64,000 nucleotides of DNA from Rodentibacter sp. JRC1 (lineage in GTDB: Bacteria > Pseudomonadota > Gammaproteobacteria > Enterobacterales > Pasteurellaceae), in the NCBI RefSeq assembly GCF_020521555.1, contig NZ_BPWA01000001.1, positions 1,674,001 to 1,738,000 of the forward strand. Reading direction: 5' to 3'. Of the stretch, positions 26,723-37,025 are shown in pieces. A program made the position numbers and the translations under genes. Each line of letters opens with the position of its first letter. Position 1 is the first letter of the stretch. The notes beneath the pieces are model-generated. The model did not search any database. It was not told the DNA's origin and saw only the letters and a program-made list of their open reading frames with translations.

Positions 26723-28885
26723 TTAGTATAACCGATCAAATTCTTCTTGACTAAAGGTTTGTGGGTTTTCTTGATGTTGTAAAATTTGATAATAAAAGTC
26801 GTATGCCAGTACATTTTGCACATAGCCTCGTGTTTCAAAAAATGGAATGGAGGCGATAAATTCGTCCATTGTCAGTTTACCATTGGCTCGTGCTAACCAT
26901 TTTTCTACACGGCTTGCCCCTGCATTGTAAGCGGCGGCAATAAGAATACGATTATTAGGATATTTAATGTTTAACTCTGTTAAATGTGCCGTTCCAAGCA
27001 AAATGTTATTCAGTGGTTTGAATAAATCATTCTCGCTTTGGTATGGCAGTTGATTGTTATCCGCCGTTAATTGCGCGGTGCTTGGCAAAAGTTGCATTAA
27101 ACCGCGCGCATTGGCAGAAGATTGCGCCATCGGGTTAAACGCACTTTCTTGACGGGCAATCGCCATGGCAAAGGTTTTGCTAATATGAGAGCCTTTTTTT
27201 AGTGTGGCGTTTCGATAATGTCGTTCCGTGTTTAAGGCAATATCAAAATAGTCTTGATAGGCATTGGGTAAACGTAAACTGAGGTGATCCCAAGCCTTTG
27301 CAATAATTGAGCCGGCAACCCCTAAATCAAACCAACCCTGTTGATTGGCATAATCGCTTAAGGCGATTTGTTCGGCTTGTTTTGATTCACCCGAAAGATT
27401 TTCTAACAAGAAATGCCAGCGTTGTTTTGCCGCACCTAAGCGATTTAATTGACGTAGCTCCTCAATTTCGGCTAAAGCCTCTTGGTGTTTTGCCAACTTA
27501 TCTTTCATTTTTTTCATCGATTGTTTTTGCTCGAAACGATAATTCGCACCACGATTTTTCGGGTTTAACATCGCTTTTGCCAACATCGGATAGAAACCGC
27601 GTTCTTTAGAAAGTGCGGTCAATATTTCTTGTGTTTTCCGTTTGTCGGTTTTTGCCAGCCAGTAGCGCCATTCTTGTTTTTCTTTTCCCTTCTCGGAAAG
27701 CGCATTTAACCAAGACATAAGATCGGTTTTTTGCCAAATTGCCATACGCAAACGGCGTTCGGTCAGATTATCTGCCTTTAATTTCAGAATTTCTTTATCA
27801 CGCCATTGTTGAAAATTTTGGTTTTCGTTATCAAAAAAACGACCGATAAAGGCGATTTTCCAATCACGCAGTTGAGTTTCATTGAGCTGCCAATTTTTCG
27901 CCCACTGTTCATAAGTTGAAAAATTTGGTTCGTTGATATTTTCAGGAATAGTGCGTAAATAGCGGGCGAAGGTTTGTATAACGGCAAATTGATTACGAAT
28001 GTTGCCGTTTTCAAGAATCGGCGTTTTCTCTGCAAGCATTTTTAAACCGGCAGGCTTTTTTAGTAAATCGATATCATTTTGTAAGTCGGTTAAAACGGCT
28101 GCATTTTCTTTTTCGCTATCTAATTCTTTTGTGAGTAACTCTAAGCCTTTTATATCATTTTTTAGAAACAGCTTTTCCGCCTTTTGATAAATCTTATCCG
28201 TGCTTCTGCCGCCATTTGCAAGCCATAGTTCCCAAAGCGGGCTGTTGTTGGTGAGTTCGCCGTTGTTTAACCAAAGGGTTTCAAAACGTAACAAAATATC
28301 GGGATTAGTATTTGATTTAGCCGCTTTATCTCTCTGATATTCTAAGTTTAGCGCAGCGATTTGCATTGCTAAGGTTTGCGGTTTGATTTTTTTCGTATAA
28401 TTTACCAGTTCCGGCGAATTACTGTTATTGAGTAAAGTCAGTAGGCTTTGCTTTAAACGTGAACGAAGAAAGTGCTGAGGATATCGGCGAAGGTAACCTT
28501 CAATTTCATCTTTTAATGCAATGACCTCTTCAGGGGAAGAAGTTGGTGTAATCAATTTGATTTGGCTATCAAAATAAGCAATTTGCGCCTCTTTTTGTAA
28601 TGGATAACCTTTTAGCGATTGAATAAGTTGTTGAAAAAGCGGTTTGTTTTCAAAAACTCGATGATTTTTTACCGCACTTTTTAATAAATTTTCTAACTGT
28701 AAAAAAGTCGCACGTTGCTCCGAGCGTTTTAATGCGACAGATTGTTGGTTTTGGAGCCATTTGGTTTGTTCTTCGGCGAGATTGACTTTCGGCACACTTT
28801 CCGCTTTTGTTTTATGTGTATTTGCCATAATTGATTGAGAAAGTGCGGTTAAAATAACAAGAGAAATGAGTGAGTGTTTTTTCAT
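26723..28885 (-). CDS. slt: Soluble lytic murein transglycosylase Slt
   Basis: About 720 residues. A signal peptide (MKKHSLISLVILTALSQSIMA) is followed by a long superhelical U-domain (about 60-550) and a C-terminal lysozyme-like domain with IARQESAFNPMAQSSANARGLMQLLPSTA, where the Glu is catalytic, and AAYNAGASRVEKWL. It cleaves glycan strands to 1,6-anhydro ends in the periplasm. It is longer than E. coli Slt70 (about 645). The ATG at 28885 is chosen because it opens the signal peptide. An uptake sequence encodes TAL there. Confidence 0.92.
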   Translation of the reverse strand: MKKHSLISLVILTALSQSIMANTHKTKAESVPKVNLAEEQTKWLQNQQSVALKRSEQRATFLQLENLLKSAVKNHRVFENKPLFQQLIQSLKGYPLQKEAQIAYFDSQIKLITPTSSPEEVIALKDEIEGYLRRYPQHFLRSRLKQSLLTLLNNSNSPELVNYTKKIKPQTLAMQIAALNLEYQRDKAAKSNTNPDILLRFETLWLNNGELTNNSPLWELWLANGGRSTDKIYQKAEKLFLKNDIKGLELLTKELDSEKENAAVLTDLQNDIDLLKKPAGLKMLAEKTPILENGNIRNQFAVIQTFARYLRTIPENINEPNFSTYEQWAKNWQLNETQLRDWKIAFIGRFFDNENQNFQQWRDKEILKLKADNLTERRLRMAIWQKTDLMSWLNALSEKGKEKQEWRYWLAKTDKRKTQEILTALSKERGFYPMLAKAMLNPKNRGANYRFEQKQSMKKMKDKLAKHQEALAEIEELRQLNRLGAAKQRWHFLLENLSGESKQAEQIALSDYANQQGWFDLGVAGSIIAKAWDHLSLRLPNAYQDYFDIALNTERHYRNATLKKGSHISKTFAMAIARQESAFNPMAQSSANARGLMQLLPSTAQLTADNNQLPYQSENDLFKPLNNILLGTAHLTELNIKYPNNRILIAAAYNAGASRVEKWLARANGKLTMDEFIASIPFFETRGYVQNVLAYDFYYQILQHQENPQTFSQEEFDRLY

Positions 28886-28939
28886 ATACTTTCGGTCATA
28901 GCTTAGTGAAGCGATTAAAATCATAAAATGGGATTAGCA

Positions 28940-28967
28940 AAAAAGCGAATCCTTAGATTCGCTTTTT
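28940..28967 (-). terminator. Terminator of the yciCBAI operon
   Basis: AAAAAGCGAATC and GATTCGCTTTTT form a perfect 12-base stem with a CTTA loop, between yciI and slt. Confidence 0.88.
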
Positions 28968-28982
28968 AATAGATTAGTTTCG

Positions 28983-29279
28983 TTAAAATACTTTTTTAAA
29001 GGGTTTTACAATCACCTCGCCGTATACACCGGCTTCGACATAAGGATCTTGGGCTGCCCAATCTTTTGCGGCAAGTAAGTTATCAAATTTTGCGATAACG
29101 GTAGAACCGCTAAATCCTGCCTCACCGGGGTTTTCATCATCAATGGCGGGATTTGGCCCTGCGGTGAGCAGGCGATCTTCCGCCTGTAACTGTTTTAGGC
29201 GTGCAAGATGTTGTTCACGTACGGCAAGACGTTTTTCAAGTGTGCCGGGAATATCTTGAGCAAAAATGACGTAATACAT
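28983..29279 (-). CDS. yciI: YciI-family protein
   Basis: 98 residues, [20 protein letters not shown] onward, with the conserved [24 protein letters not shown] loop (His/Asp site of the family) and [14 protein letters not shown] ferredoxin-like dimeric fold of unknown function, possibly enzymatic. It is the last gene of yciC-yciB-yciA-yciI and lies 12 bases after yciA. Confidence 0.9.
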   Translation of the reverse strand: MYYVIFAQDIPGTLEKRLAVREQHLARLKQLQAEDRLLTAGPNPAIDDENPGEAGFSGSTVIAKFDNLLAAKDWAAQDPYVEAGVYGEVIVKPFKKVF

Positions 29280-29291
29280 TGTTTTCTCCTT

Positions 29292-29762
29292 TTAGTGTTG
29301 GGATTGGTATTCTTCAATGGAAGCCAAGGCTTTTTCTAATTCGTGATTGCCGTCTCGAGGGATAGCCCGTGATTTTCCGTTGCCATCTACCGCAACAAAG
29401 GTGAATACGGCATCGGTTACGCAATAACGTTCACCGATAGGTTCACTGGAGACTTTTTTCACCCATACTTCCACTTTAATTTGAATGGAAGAACGACCGA
29501 CTTTTAAGCATTGTCCGTAACAGCATACCACATCGCCGACAGAGATGGGTTTGATGAAGTTCATACTATCCACGGCAACGGTAACCACACGACCGTGCGC
29601 AATTTCTTTGGCTAAAATCGCACCGCCCATATCCATTTGCGACATAATCCAGCCACCAAAAATATCACCATTTGCATTGGTGTCAGAGGGCATGGCAAGG
29701 GTGCGTAGTAATAATGTGCCTTTTGATTGGCGACCGTCTTTATCAATAAAATTTGAGGACAT
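29292..29762 (-). CDS. yciA: Acyl-CoA thioesterase YciA
   Basis: 156 residues, a hot-dog fold thioesterase with TNANGDIFGGWIMSQMDMGGAI (catalytic Asp) and VDSMNFIKPISVGDVV. The H. influenzae homologue hydrolyses many acyl-CoAs with broad range. The start codon shares a base with the yciB stop, so translation is coupled. Confidence 0.93.
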   Translation of the reverse strand: MSSNFIDKDGRQSKGTLLLRTLAMPSDTNANGDIFGGWIMSQMDMGGAILAKEIAHGRVVTVAVDSMNFIKPISVGDVVCCYGQCLKVGRSSIQIKVEVWVKKVSSEPIGERYCVTDAVFTFVAVDGNGKSRAIPRDGNHELEKALASIEEYQSQH

Positions 29763-30322
29763 TATTGTTCTCCATCTTTGTGATCATTTTGTTCATCTTT
29801 TGGTAAAAATTTGTAAATGTAAGCACCGGAAAGAATGGTTGCGATAACCGTCATACCGATTAAACCGAAGGATTTAAAATCCACCCAAGCTTCTTCCGAC
29901 ATATTGCGGCTAATATAAATATTCACCAACATACAAATAATGAAGAAAATCGCCCAGCCGAGATTGAGGGTATTCCAAGCTTTTTCGGGTAATGTTATTT
30001 CTTTGCCGAGTAATTTTTTTACAAGTGGTGTTTTAAATTGAAATTGTGCAATGAGTAACACAATGGCAAAGAGAGCGTTAACAATCGTTACTTTCCATTG
30101 GAGATAACGCAATTCGTTGAAATATGCGGTTAAAAGTCCAAAAAAAACGACCGCACTTGCCATTATTTTTTGTTGTTTTTCAATCGTGCCGTATTTCCAT
30201 TTTAAGACAGCCATTTGTACCATTGTGGCAACCACTAAAACGATAGCGGCATCACGTACCCCTCCCAATTTATAAGTGATAAAAAAAAGAATCAGTGGAA
30301 TAAATTCAAGTAATTGTTTCAT
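29762..30322 (-). CDS. yciB: Inner membrane septation protein YciB
   Basis: 186 residues with five to six membrane helices, starting [21 protein letters not shown]. The family (YciB/IspZ/septation protein A) supports envelope synthesis and cell division in enterics. It is immediately adjacent to yciC (stop and start touch), the conserved order. Confidence 0.92.
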   Translation of the reverse strand: MKQLLEFIPLILFFITYKLGGVRDAAIVLVVATMVQMAVLKWKYGTIEKQQKIMASAVVFFGLLTAYFNELRYLQWKVTIVNALFAIVLLIAQFQFKTPLVKKLLGKEITLPEKAWNTLNLGWAIFFIICMLVNIYISRNMSEEAWVDFKSFGLIGMTVIATILSGAYIYKFLPKDEQNDHKDGEQ

Positions 30323-31072
30323 TTATTGCTCCTGCATAAATAAACTGTAAAAGCGGTATGTGATGACCAATACGAAAATATTTATCAAAGCCGCAAGGAT
30401 ACTTGCTATAACTGCAAAGATGATGTTGTTAGAAATGGAGACAATTTGAAATATCAAAATCGGAACGACAACGTATATGAGTAACGCATAGACAAATAAT
30501 GCACTTTTTTTATTCACTCCCTGTAACCAAATTGTTTTCAGGCTTTGCCCGATTCCTGCTTGTGTCGTTAAATAATGTGTCGCCGATAAATTTAAACGAA
30601 CGAAAAAATAAACTCCGAAAATAACGGCAAAGAGAGAAATAATCGATGGTGAGGTTTGTGTAGCAACGGCGGCGGTTATTTCAAGTAAGCCGAGTAATAA
30701 CGGGGTGATAGCAGCCAGTTCTAAAATCACCACGCCGATAAAACGTGGCAATGTTGCGTTAAAGCTTTGCCCTAAAGTGCGGTAATTTTGTCGGCTGATT
30801 TGGTGGATAGTTGTTATTCCCCATGCGCCGATAAAAGTTGTCGCTAACTGCGTGATAGAAAATGACAGCAAGAAAGCCGTTACATCAAGTTTTGTGAGAT
30901 CGGGTAAAGCACTGCCGGTAGTCAGCTCTTTTTGAGAAATGAGAGGAGGGCTTAATAATACACTTGCCACTTGTACCATAAATAAAATCGATACAAATCG
31001 AAGCATTGTTTTCTGCTGGTTACGAAAAAAATTCCAACTATCTTGTAAAATCTGAGTAAAGTTAATATTCAT
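30323..31072 (-). CDS. yciC: YciC-family inner membrane protein (UPF0259)
   Basis: 249 residues with about six membrane segments, opening INFTQILQDSWNFFRNQQKTM as in the family. The function is unknown, although yciB and yciC act together in envelope homeostasis in E. coli. First gene of the yciCBAI operon, divergent from ompW. Confidence 0.88.
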   Translation of the reverse strand: MNINFTQILQDSWNFFRNQQKTMLRFVSILFMVQVASVLLSPPLISQKELTTGSALPDLTKLDVTAFLLSFSITQLATTFIGAWGITTIHQISRQNYRTLGQSFNATLPRFIGVVILELAAITPLLLGLLEITAAVATQTSPSIISLFAVIFGVYFFVRLNLSATHYLTTQAGIGQSLKTIWLQGVNKKSALFVYALLIYVVVPILIFQIVSISNNIIFAVIASILAALINIFVLVITYRFYSLFMQEQ

Positions 31073-31241
31073 TCCGTTTTCTCTTTATTAAAAATAGCGT
31101 GATTATACCTTGTTTATGTTACCACGGCATTTATCTTAGCTAAAAATCCGGTTTTTTGATATGGCTCAAAATTTTTAAATTTCATTTTTTCAATAAAAGT
31201 GCGGTTATTTTATGCAATAAATTTTATTAATTTATAAAAAT

Positions 31242-31255
31242 TTGAAGTAGATCAC
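31242..31255 (+). promoter_or_regulatory. FNR-type box in the ompW promoter
   Basis: TTGAAGTAGATCAC matches TTGAT-N4-ATCAA at 8 of 10 positions. A TATATT at 31278-31283 sits at the spacing expected for an FNR class II promoter (box centred near -41.5). Confidence 0.55.
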
Positions 31256-31349
31256 AGAAAGACTACTCAAAATGAAGTATATTTCACGGCGTAGATAGCC
31301 ATAAACTTTTTATGGTTATCCAATCAAAATAATACTTAAGGAGTTCAAT

Positions 31350-32033
31350 ATGAAAAAAACAGCACTTGCATTAGGTTTAACTGCCGCATTATTTAGTGGC
31401 GTAGCAAGCGCACATCAAGCAGGTGATTTTATTTTACGTGCCGGTGGTGTGTTTGTATCAGCAAATTCTGAATCTACAACTAAAACTAATGTGCCGGTTA
31501 ATTTAGAAGTGAGTGATAATGCACAGTTAGGTTTGACCGGTACGTATATGTTTACCGACAATATTGGTTTAGAGTTATTAGGCGCAACGCCATTCTCACA
31601 CAAGGTAAAAGCGAATGTTCCGGGATTAAGCGGTTTAACAAATGGAGCTGTCGGTGATAATTTAGGTAATGTGGTGAAAGTAAAACAATTACCACCAAGC
31701 TTATATTTACAATATTATTTCTTAGATAAAGATGCAGGTTCTCGCCCATACCTTGGTGTGGGTTTAAACTATACGCGTTTCTTTAATGCAAAATCAACTA
31801 ATCCGTTAATTACTGATGTTAACGTGAAAAAACATTCTTTCGCACCTGTTGTAAATGCGGGTATTGATATTAAATTAACTGATAATTTATATTTGAATAC
31901 AGCAATGTGGTACACCCGCATTAAAACTACTGCTAAATTTAAAGTTCCAGCTGTCACTGCCGGTTATGAACATGAAGTGAAACTTAAACTTGATCCGTTT
32001 GTATTCTTCACCGGTTTAGCGTATCGTTTCTAA
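31350..32033 (+). CDS. ompW: Outer membrane protein OmpW
   Basis: 227 residues: signal peptide ending GVASA (21 residues), then an 8-strand beta-barrel with DFILRAGGVFV, TYMFTDNIGLELLGA, LPPSLYLQYYF and the C-terminal aromatic end LAYRF recognised by the BAM complex. OmpW forms a narrow hydrophobic channel and is induced without oxygen in related species, which fits the FNR-type box upstream. Strong AAGGAG ribosome site. Confidence 0.94.
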   Translation: MKKTALALGLTAALFSGVASAHQAGDFILRAGGVFVSANSESTTKTNVPVNLEVSDNAQLGLTGTYMFTDNIGLELLGATPFSHKVKANVPGLSGLTNGAVGDNLGNVVKVKQLPPSLYLQYYFLDKDAGSRPYLGVGLNYTRFFNAKSTNPLITDVNVKKHSFAPVVNAGIDIKLTDNLYLNTAMWYTRIKTTAKFKVPAVTAGYEHEVKLKLDPFVFFTGLAYRF

Positions 32034-32059
32034 TAAAATAATTTGTCCTCTATTTAATA

Positions 32060-32087
32060 AAAAGCGATGAATGGTTTCATCGCTTTT
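32060..32087. terminator. Terminator after ompW
   Basis: AAAAGCGATGAA and TTCATCGCTTTT form a 12-base stem; usable for the converging purN as well. Confidence 0.85.
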
Positions 32088-32100
32088 CTTTTGTGCTTTA

Positions 32101-32739
32101 TTATTCGTTGGCATAGCCTTGCTTTGGTAGCGGTTTTCCATCTAAATAGGCTATGCCGTCTTTTAGATGTAGACGATCTTCAATAAACCATTTAATCACC
32201 ATCGGATAAATGGCATATTCTTGCTCTCTTGTTCGTAATTCAATGTCTTCTACATTGTCATCGGGAAAAATCGGCACTTTGGCTTGTAATATTATTGCAC
32301 CGCTATCCACCTCTTCATTCACAAAATGCACAGTCGTGCCGTGCTCTGTATCACCGGCGTCTAATGCCCGTTGATAAGTATGTAAGCCTGCATATTTAGG
32401 CAGTAGGGAAGGGTGAATATTTAGTATTTTTCCAGGGAAACGTTGAGTAAAGGCTGGTGTTAAAATTTTCATATAACCGGCAAGTACAATTAAGTCTATG
32501 CCCATTGCTTGTAAATAATCACCGATGGCATTATCCATTTCCTTATTGTCGACGAAATGTTGGCGCAAAAAAACTTGTGTAGGAATGACCGCACTTTTTG
32601 CCCGTTCCAATCCAAATGCCTCGGCTTTGTTACTGACAACACAAGCGATTTTAGCCGGTATGAAGCTTTTTTCACAAGCATCAATAATGGCTTGAAGATT
32701 TGTTCCTTGCCCTGAAATTAAAACAGCAATTTTTTTCAT
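32101..32739 (-). CDS. purN: Phosphoribosylglycinamide formyltransferase 1
   Basis: 212 residues from MKKIAVLISGQGTNLQAI. It transfers a formyl group from 10-formyl-THF to GAR in purine synthesis. The active-site blocks are NIHPSLLPKYAGLHTY (Asn/His) and the HFVNEEVDSGAI loop with the catalytic Asp. The start was chosen for this usual length. It follows purM by 57 bases on the same strand. Confidence 0.97.
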   Translation of the reverse strand: MKKIAVLISGQGTNLQAIIDACEKSFIPAKIACVVSNKAEAFGLERAKSAVIPTQVFLRQHFVDNKEMDNAIGDYLQAMGIDLIVLAGYMKILTPAFTQRFPGKILNIHPSLLPKYAGLHTYQRALDAGDTEHGTTVHFVNEEVDSGAIILQAKVPIFPDDNVEDIELRTREQEYAIYPMVIKWFIEDRLHLKDGIAYLDGKPLPKQGYANE

Positions 32740-32796
32740 AACAATCCTAAAAGAGAAAAAAGAAAGGCGAATTTTCATTCGCCTATATTGAAGAGA

Positions 32797-33834
32797 TTAT
32801 TGAATGACGACTTGTTCTTCGTTATCCGTGGCGGACTCAATGTGTCCGATAAGCCACGCATTCTCACCCGCTTGTTTTAAAATCGCCAGTGCGGTTTCCA
32901 CTTGATCTTGTGGCAATGCTATTACCATACCTACGCCACAGTTGAAAGTGCGGTACATTTCGTAAGTGGAAATATTTCCTTGTTCTTGTAACCATTTAAA
33001 AATGGGTTGCCATTCCCAACTTTTCTCATCAATGACAGCTTTAGTGTTTTTCGGTAATACCCGTGGAATATTTTCCCAAAAGCCGCCTCCGGTGAGATGT
33101 GCAATAGCGTGAACATCGGTTTGTTTTATGAGAGATAAAATAGATTTTACATAAATTTTAGTCGGGGCAAGGACTTGTTCGCTTAATGATTGACCTGCTA
33201 ATTGTTCTGTTGCCGGATTGACACCGGAAACTTCAATCACTTTACGAATTAAAGAATAACCGTTTGAATGCGGACCGCTTGAGCCTAAAGCAATTAAAGC
33301 GTCGCCGTTACGCACTTGGCTACCATCAATAATTTCAGATTTTTCAACCACACCGACACAGAAACCGGCTAAATCGTAATCGCCTTCGTGGTACATACCC
33401 GGCATTTCAGCCGTTTCACCGCCCACAAGCGCACAGCCTGATTGTACACAACCTTCCGCAATGCCTTTGACCACATCAGAAGCGACATCCACTTCCAATT
33501 TTCCGGTGGCGTAATAATCTAAGAAAAACAGCGGCTCGGCACCTTGTACCACTAGATCATTCACACACATCGCAACTAAATCTATACCAATGGTATCGTG
33601 TTTTTTCAAATCAATCGCCAAGCGTAATTTTGTCCCTACGCCATCTGTGCCGGAAACTAAGATCGGTTCTTTATATTTACTTGGAATGGCGCACAATGCC
33701 CCGAATCCCCCTAACCCGCCAATGACTTCCGGACGGGTAGTGCGTTTTACATGCGGTTTGATTCGTTCGACAAGTTCGTTGCCGGCATTGATATCTACAC
33801 CGGCATCTTTATAACTTAATGATTGTTTGCTCAC
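32797..33834 (-). CDS. purM: Phosphoribosylformylglycinamidine cyclo-ligase
   Basis: 345 residues of the AIR synthetase family: [20 protein letters not shown] at the N-terminus, [22 protein letters not shown] and [11 protein letters not shown] are the ATP/substrate loops. It makes AIR from FGAM in purine synthesis. First gene of purMN, with a PurR box 51 bases upstream of the start. Confidence 0.98.
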   Translation of the reverse strand: MSKQSLSYKDAGVDINAGNELVERIKPHVKRTTRPEVIGGLGGFGALCAIPSKYKEPILVSGTDGVGTKLRLAIDLKKHDTIGIDLVAMCVNDLVVQGAEPLFFLDYYATGKLEVDVASDVVKGIAEGCVQSGCALVGGETAEMPGMYHEGDYDLAGFCVGVVEKSEIIDGSQVRNGDALIALGSSGPHSNGYSLIRKVIEVSGVNPATEQLAGQSLSEQVLAPTKIYVKSILSLIKQTDVHAIAHLTGGGFWENIPRVLPKNTKAVIDEKSWEWQPIFKWLQEQGNISTYEMYRTFNCGVGMVIALPQDQVETALAILKQAGENAWLIGHIESATDNEEQVVIQ

Positions 33835-33884
33835 AATGTATCCCTGTGTCAGTTAAATAAAATCAGCGCGGATTGTATCAGTTT

Positions 33885-33900
33885 GAGCAAACGTTTGCGA
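33885..33900 (-). promoter_or_regulatory. PurR box upstream of purMN
   Basis: GAGCAAACGTTTGCGA contains the perfect palindrome GCAAACGTTTGC, the core of the PurR consensus ACGCAAACGTTTGCGT. Confidence 0.88.
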
Positions 33901-33956
33901 TAAAATTTTGAGCTGTAAATCAAAAGTGCGGTCGCTTTTTTAACTGTTTGCTCCGT

Positions 33957-35342
33957 TTAGTTAAGCCAGAATAGGTATCCGAACGTTGCGATGACAAATA
34001 CACAAACAATATTTAAAACAACACCGGCTTTCACCATCTCACTTTGTTTTACCTCACCGCTACCGAATACGATGGCGTTCGGTGGGGTTGCCACCGGTAG
34101 CATAAATGCACAAGACGCCCCTAATCCGATAATCAAGGCAAGACCGATTTCCGGAATGCCTAAAGATTGCGCAATAGAGATGAAAATCGGTACAAGTAAT
34201 GCCGCACTGGCGGTATTGGAGGTAAATTCGGTTAAGAAAATAATAAAGGCGGCAACTAATAACCCGATTAAGTAGTAGTGCTGACCTTGTACGAGGAAGA
34301 CGATACCATCGGCAAGAATTTTACTCGCTCCGGAATCTTTTAGTACGGCACTTAACGTTAAACCGCCGCCAAATAGCATCAATACGCCCCAATCGGTATT
34401 TTCTTGAATTTGTTTCCAGGTTGCGACACCGGTTGCACAAATGATGATGGCGGCAAATAAGGCGACAATGCTGTCGAAACTGGCAATATTTTTTTGCAGT
34501 CCCAATAGCCCGCTAAAAAACGGATTGATTTTTGAGCTAAATACCCAACAAAATGCGATAAAAATGAAGATGATAAGTGTGAGAATCCGTTGAGAGTTCA
34601 TTTCTATTTTTTCGAAGGATTGTTCAAAATGGACATTGAGTTTCGGCTTGAAAACAATCCAGAGCGTGCCGATCATTAAAGGTAATAAAATGATCATAAT
34701 CGGTAAGCCATACCATAACCAATCAGAGAAAGTGAGGTGTAGGTTACTGGCTACGATCGCATTCGGCGGACTGCCGACTAAGGTTCCCATACCGCCTATG
34801 CTGGCACTATAAGCAATGCCTAATAATACGAAAACATAAGTGTTGTGTTCTTTCTCGCGATCCATCTGACTTAAAATTCCCATGGCGAGCGGCAACATCA
34901 TAGCTGCGGTTGCGGTATTACTCATCCACATAGAAAGGAAGGCGGTAATTAAAAACAGATAGATGACGGCAATTAAAAGATTTCCTTTGGCAAGCGCCAT
35001 AATTTTATTGGCGATCATTTTATCGAGCTTTTGCATATGTAGTGCTGTGGCTAACGCAAAGCCGCCAAAAAAGAGGAAAATCGTTGGGTCGGAAAATGTG
35101 GCAAGTGCTTGCTTGGTTGTGACTAAATTTAATGAAATAGCCAATAATGGCACAAGTAACGCCGTAATCGTAACGTGTAATGCTTCGCTTAACCAAAGCA
35201 CTGCGATAAAGCCTAATAGGGCAAGGCCTGCATTTTCCTTAGGTGCGAAAGGCAAGAATTTTAACAAAATAAAAAATAACACGATATCGGCAAGGAATAT
35301 GATGCCGTTTTTATGGCTTTTACCTGAAGATGTTGTGTTCAT
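33957..35342 (-). CDS. DASS-family anion:Na+ symporter
   Basis: 461 residues and about eleven membrane segments. Two SNT motifs, MWMSNTATAAMMLPLA and FTSNTASAALLVP, plus GTLVGSPPNAIV and LPVATPPNAIVFGSG, mark the SLC13/VcINDY group that imports di- or tricarboxylates such as succinate or citrate with Na+. GGGGGAAC precedes the ATG at 35342. A similar gene lies beside the fuc locus in H. influenzae (recalled). The substrate is inferred from the family only. Confidence 0.87.
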   Translation of the reverse strand: MNTTSSGKSHKNGIIFLADIVLFFILLKFLPFAPKENAGLALLGFIAVLWLSEALHVTITALLVPLLAISLNLVTTKQALATFSDPTIFLFFGGFALATALHMQKLDKMIANKIMALAKGNLLIAVIYLFLITAFLSMWMSNTATAAMMLPLAMGILSQMDREKEHNTYVFVLLGIAYSASIGGMGTLVGSPPNAIVASNLHLTFSDWLWYGLPIMIILLPLMIGTLWIVFKPKLNVHFEQSFEKIEMNSQRILTLIIFIFIAFCWVFSSKINPFFSGLLGLQKNIASFDSIVALFAAIIICATGVATWKQIQENTDWGVLMLFGGGLTLSAVLKDSGASKILADGIVFLVQGQHYYLIGLLVAAFIIFLTEFTSNTASAALLVPIFISIAQSLGIPEIGLALIIGLGASCAFMLPVATPPNAIVFGSGEVKQSEMVKAGVVLNIVCVFVIATFGYLFWLN

Positions 35343-35454
35343 AAAGTTCCCCCACATTTTTATAAATCAACCAAATAAACCAATGTTAAAGGAATGTTAC
35401 AAACTTGCAATGAGTAAAATTAAAAAGTGTGATCAAGTGCAAAAAATTTAACAA

Positions 35455-35480
35455 AAAAGTGCGGTTATTTTTAACCGCAC
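35455..35480. terminator. Inverted uptake-sequence terminator after glmU
   Basis: AAGTGCGGTTA and TAACCGCACTT pair over a short T-rich loop, downstream of glmU and upstream of the DASS gene. Confidence 0.7.
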
Positions 35481-35529
35481 TTCAGTTCGCTCACAAAAGT
35501 GAGTCGTCTTTTGTCTTTTTATAGCGTAT

Positions 35530-36900
35530 TTACTTTTTCTTAACCGGACGTTGCCAGCCCTGAATGTGGCGTTGCGGCACACGTGTAATCACCAGCTCAT
35601 CTTTACCTACATTGCGTGTAATCGTTGAACCGGCACCGATGGTTGCGCCGTCTTCAACAGTAACCGGAGCGACAAGCTGAGTATCCGATCCGACAAATAC
35701 ATTATCCCCAATTGTCGTTTTGAATTTGTTTGCACCATCATAGTTACAGGTAATGACCCCTGCGCCGATATTACAATTTGCACCGATTTCACTGTCTCCT
35801 ACATAGGTTAAGTGATTCACTTTAGAACCTTTGCCGACAACGGATTTTTTGATTTCAACAAAGTTACCTACGTGGGTTTCGGCTGCAAGTTCCGTACCGG
35901 GACGCAAACGTGAGAAAGGCCCGATAGCGGCTTTTTCACCAATGATCGCATCTTCCAATACTGAATAGGGTTTCACTTCCACGTCATCACCGATCACAAC
36001 ATTTTTCAGCACGCAACCGGCACCGATTTTTACGCGATTGCCTAAACGCACATTACCTTCAATAATGACATTGATATCAATTTCAACGTCTTTGCCGTGT
36101 TCAAGTTTTCCTCTTAAATCGAAACGTTTTGGATCAAGCAACATTACACCTTCAAGCAACAGACGTTCCGCTTGTTTGTGTTGATAGTAACGTTCAAGTG
36201 CGGCGAGTTGTAAACGGTTGTTTGCACCTTCCACTTCCATCATTTCAGTCGCCTGTACCGCTACGACTTGGCAACCGTCTTGATTTGCCAATGCAACTAA
36301 ATCCGTTAAATAATATTCACCTTGCGCATTGTTATTGCCAACACGGGCAAGCCATTTTTTAAAGCTGGCGCCATCCGCTACCATTACACCGGTGTTCCCT
36401 TCTTGAATTTTTAATTGTGCTTCGTTGGCATCTTTTTGCTCAACAATCGCCACCACATTACCATTTTCACGAATAATGCGCCCATAGCCCGTAGGGTTGT
36501 CTAAATTAACCGTTAATAGTGCAATGCCGTTTTCAGGTTTCGCTGCAATTAATTTTTCCAATGTTTCTTTTGAAATAAGCGGTACATCTCCATAAAGCAC
36601 GAGGATATTTTCATCATCTTTAAAAAAAGGTGAGGCTTTTTGCACAGCGTGAGCGGTACCCAATTGTTCCGTTTGCAACACCCAATTTACCTTTTCATTT
36701 TCAAGGTGTTCACGCATCAATTCACCGCCATGCCCGTAAACTAAATGTACATTTTCCGCACCCAGTGAATTTACCGTATCAATGACATGTTTCACCATAG
36801 GTTTACCTGCAATTTTATGCAATACCTTCGGTAAATCCGAATACATACGCGTGCCTTTTCCTGCTGCCAAAATGACCGCACTTAATGTTTTGTTTGTCAT
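35530..36900 (-). CDS. glmU: Bifunctional GlcNAc-1-P uridyltransferase / GlcN-1-P acetyltransferase
   Basis: 456 residues, the standard length. The N-terminal pyrophosphorylase domain shows [20 protein letters not shown]; the C-terminal half is a left-handed beta-helix of hexapeptide repeats with [19 protein letters not shown] and the catalytic His region. It makes UDP-GlcNAc for peptidoglycan and LPS in the cytoplasm. The start at 36900 gives the canonical N-terminus; an upstream in-frame extension is unlikely. An uptake sequence lies in the first codons. Confidence 0.98.
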   Translation of the reverse strand: MTNKTLSAVILAAGKGTRMYSDLPKVLHKIAGKPMVKHVIDTVNSLGAENVHLVYGHGGELMREHLENEKVNWVLQTEQLGTAHAVQKASPFFKDDENILVLYGDVPLISKETLEKLIAAKPENGIALLTVNLDNPTGYGRIIRENGNVVAIVEQKDANEAQLKIQEGNTGVMVADGASFKKWLARVGNNNAQGEYYLTDLVALANQDGCQVVAVQATEMMEVEGANNRLQLAALERYYQHKQAERLLLEGVMLLDPKRFDLRGKLEHGKDVEIDINVIIEGNVRLGNRVKIGAGCVLKNVVIGDDVEVKPYSVLEDAIIGEKAAIGPFSRLRPGTELAAETHVGNFVEIKKSVVGKGSKVNHLTYVGDSEIGANCNIGAGVITCNYDGANKFKTTIGDNVFVGSDTQLVAPVTVEDGATIGAGSTITRNVGKDELVITRVPQRHIQGWQRPVKKK

Positions 36901-37025
36901 AAATGTTCTCTTGTGATCAAAAAATGGGGTTATTTTAGCGTAGAACATGAGAGATGATAAGTTGTTTATCTTTTCTAAGAAGGCATATAATGAGACCGAT
37001 TATTTTAATCGGTTTAGAGGCGAAT

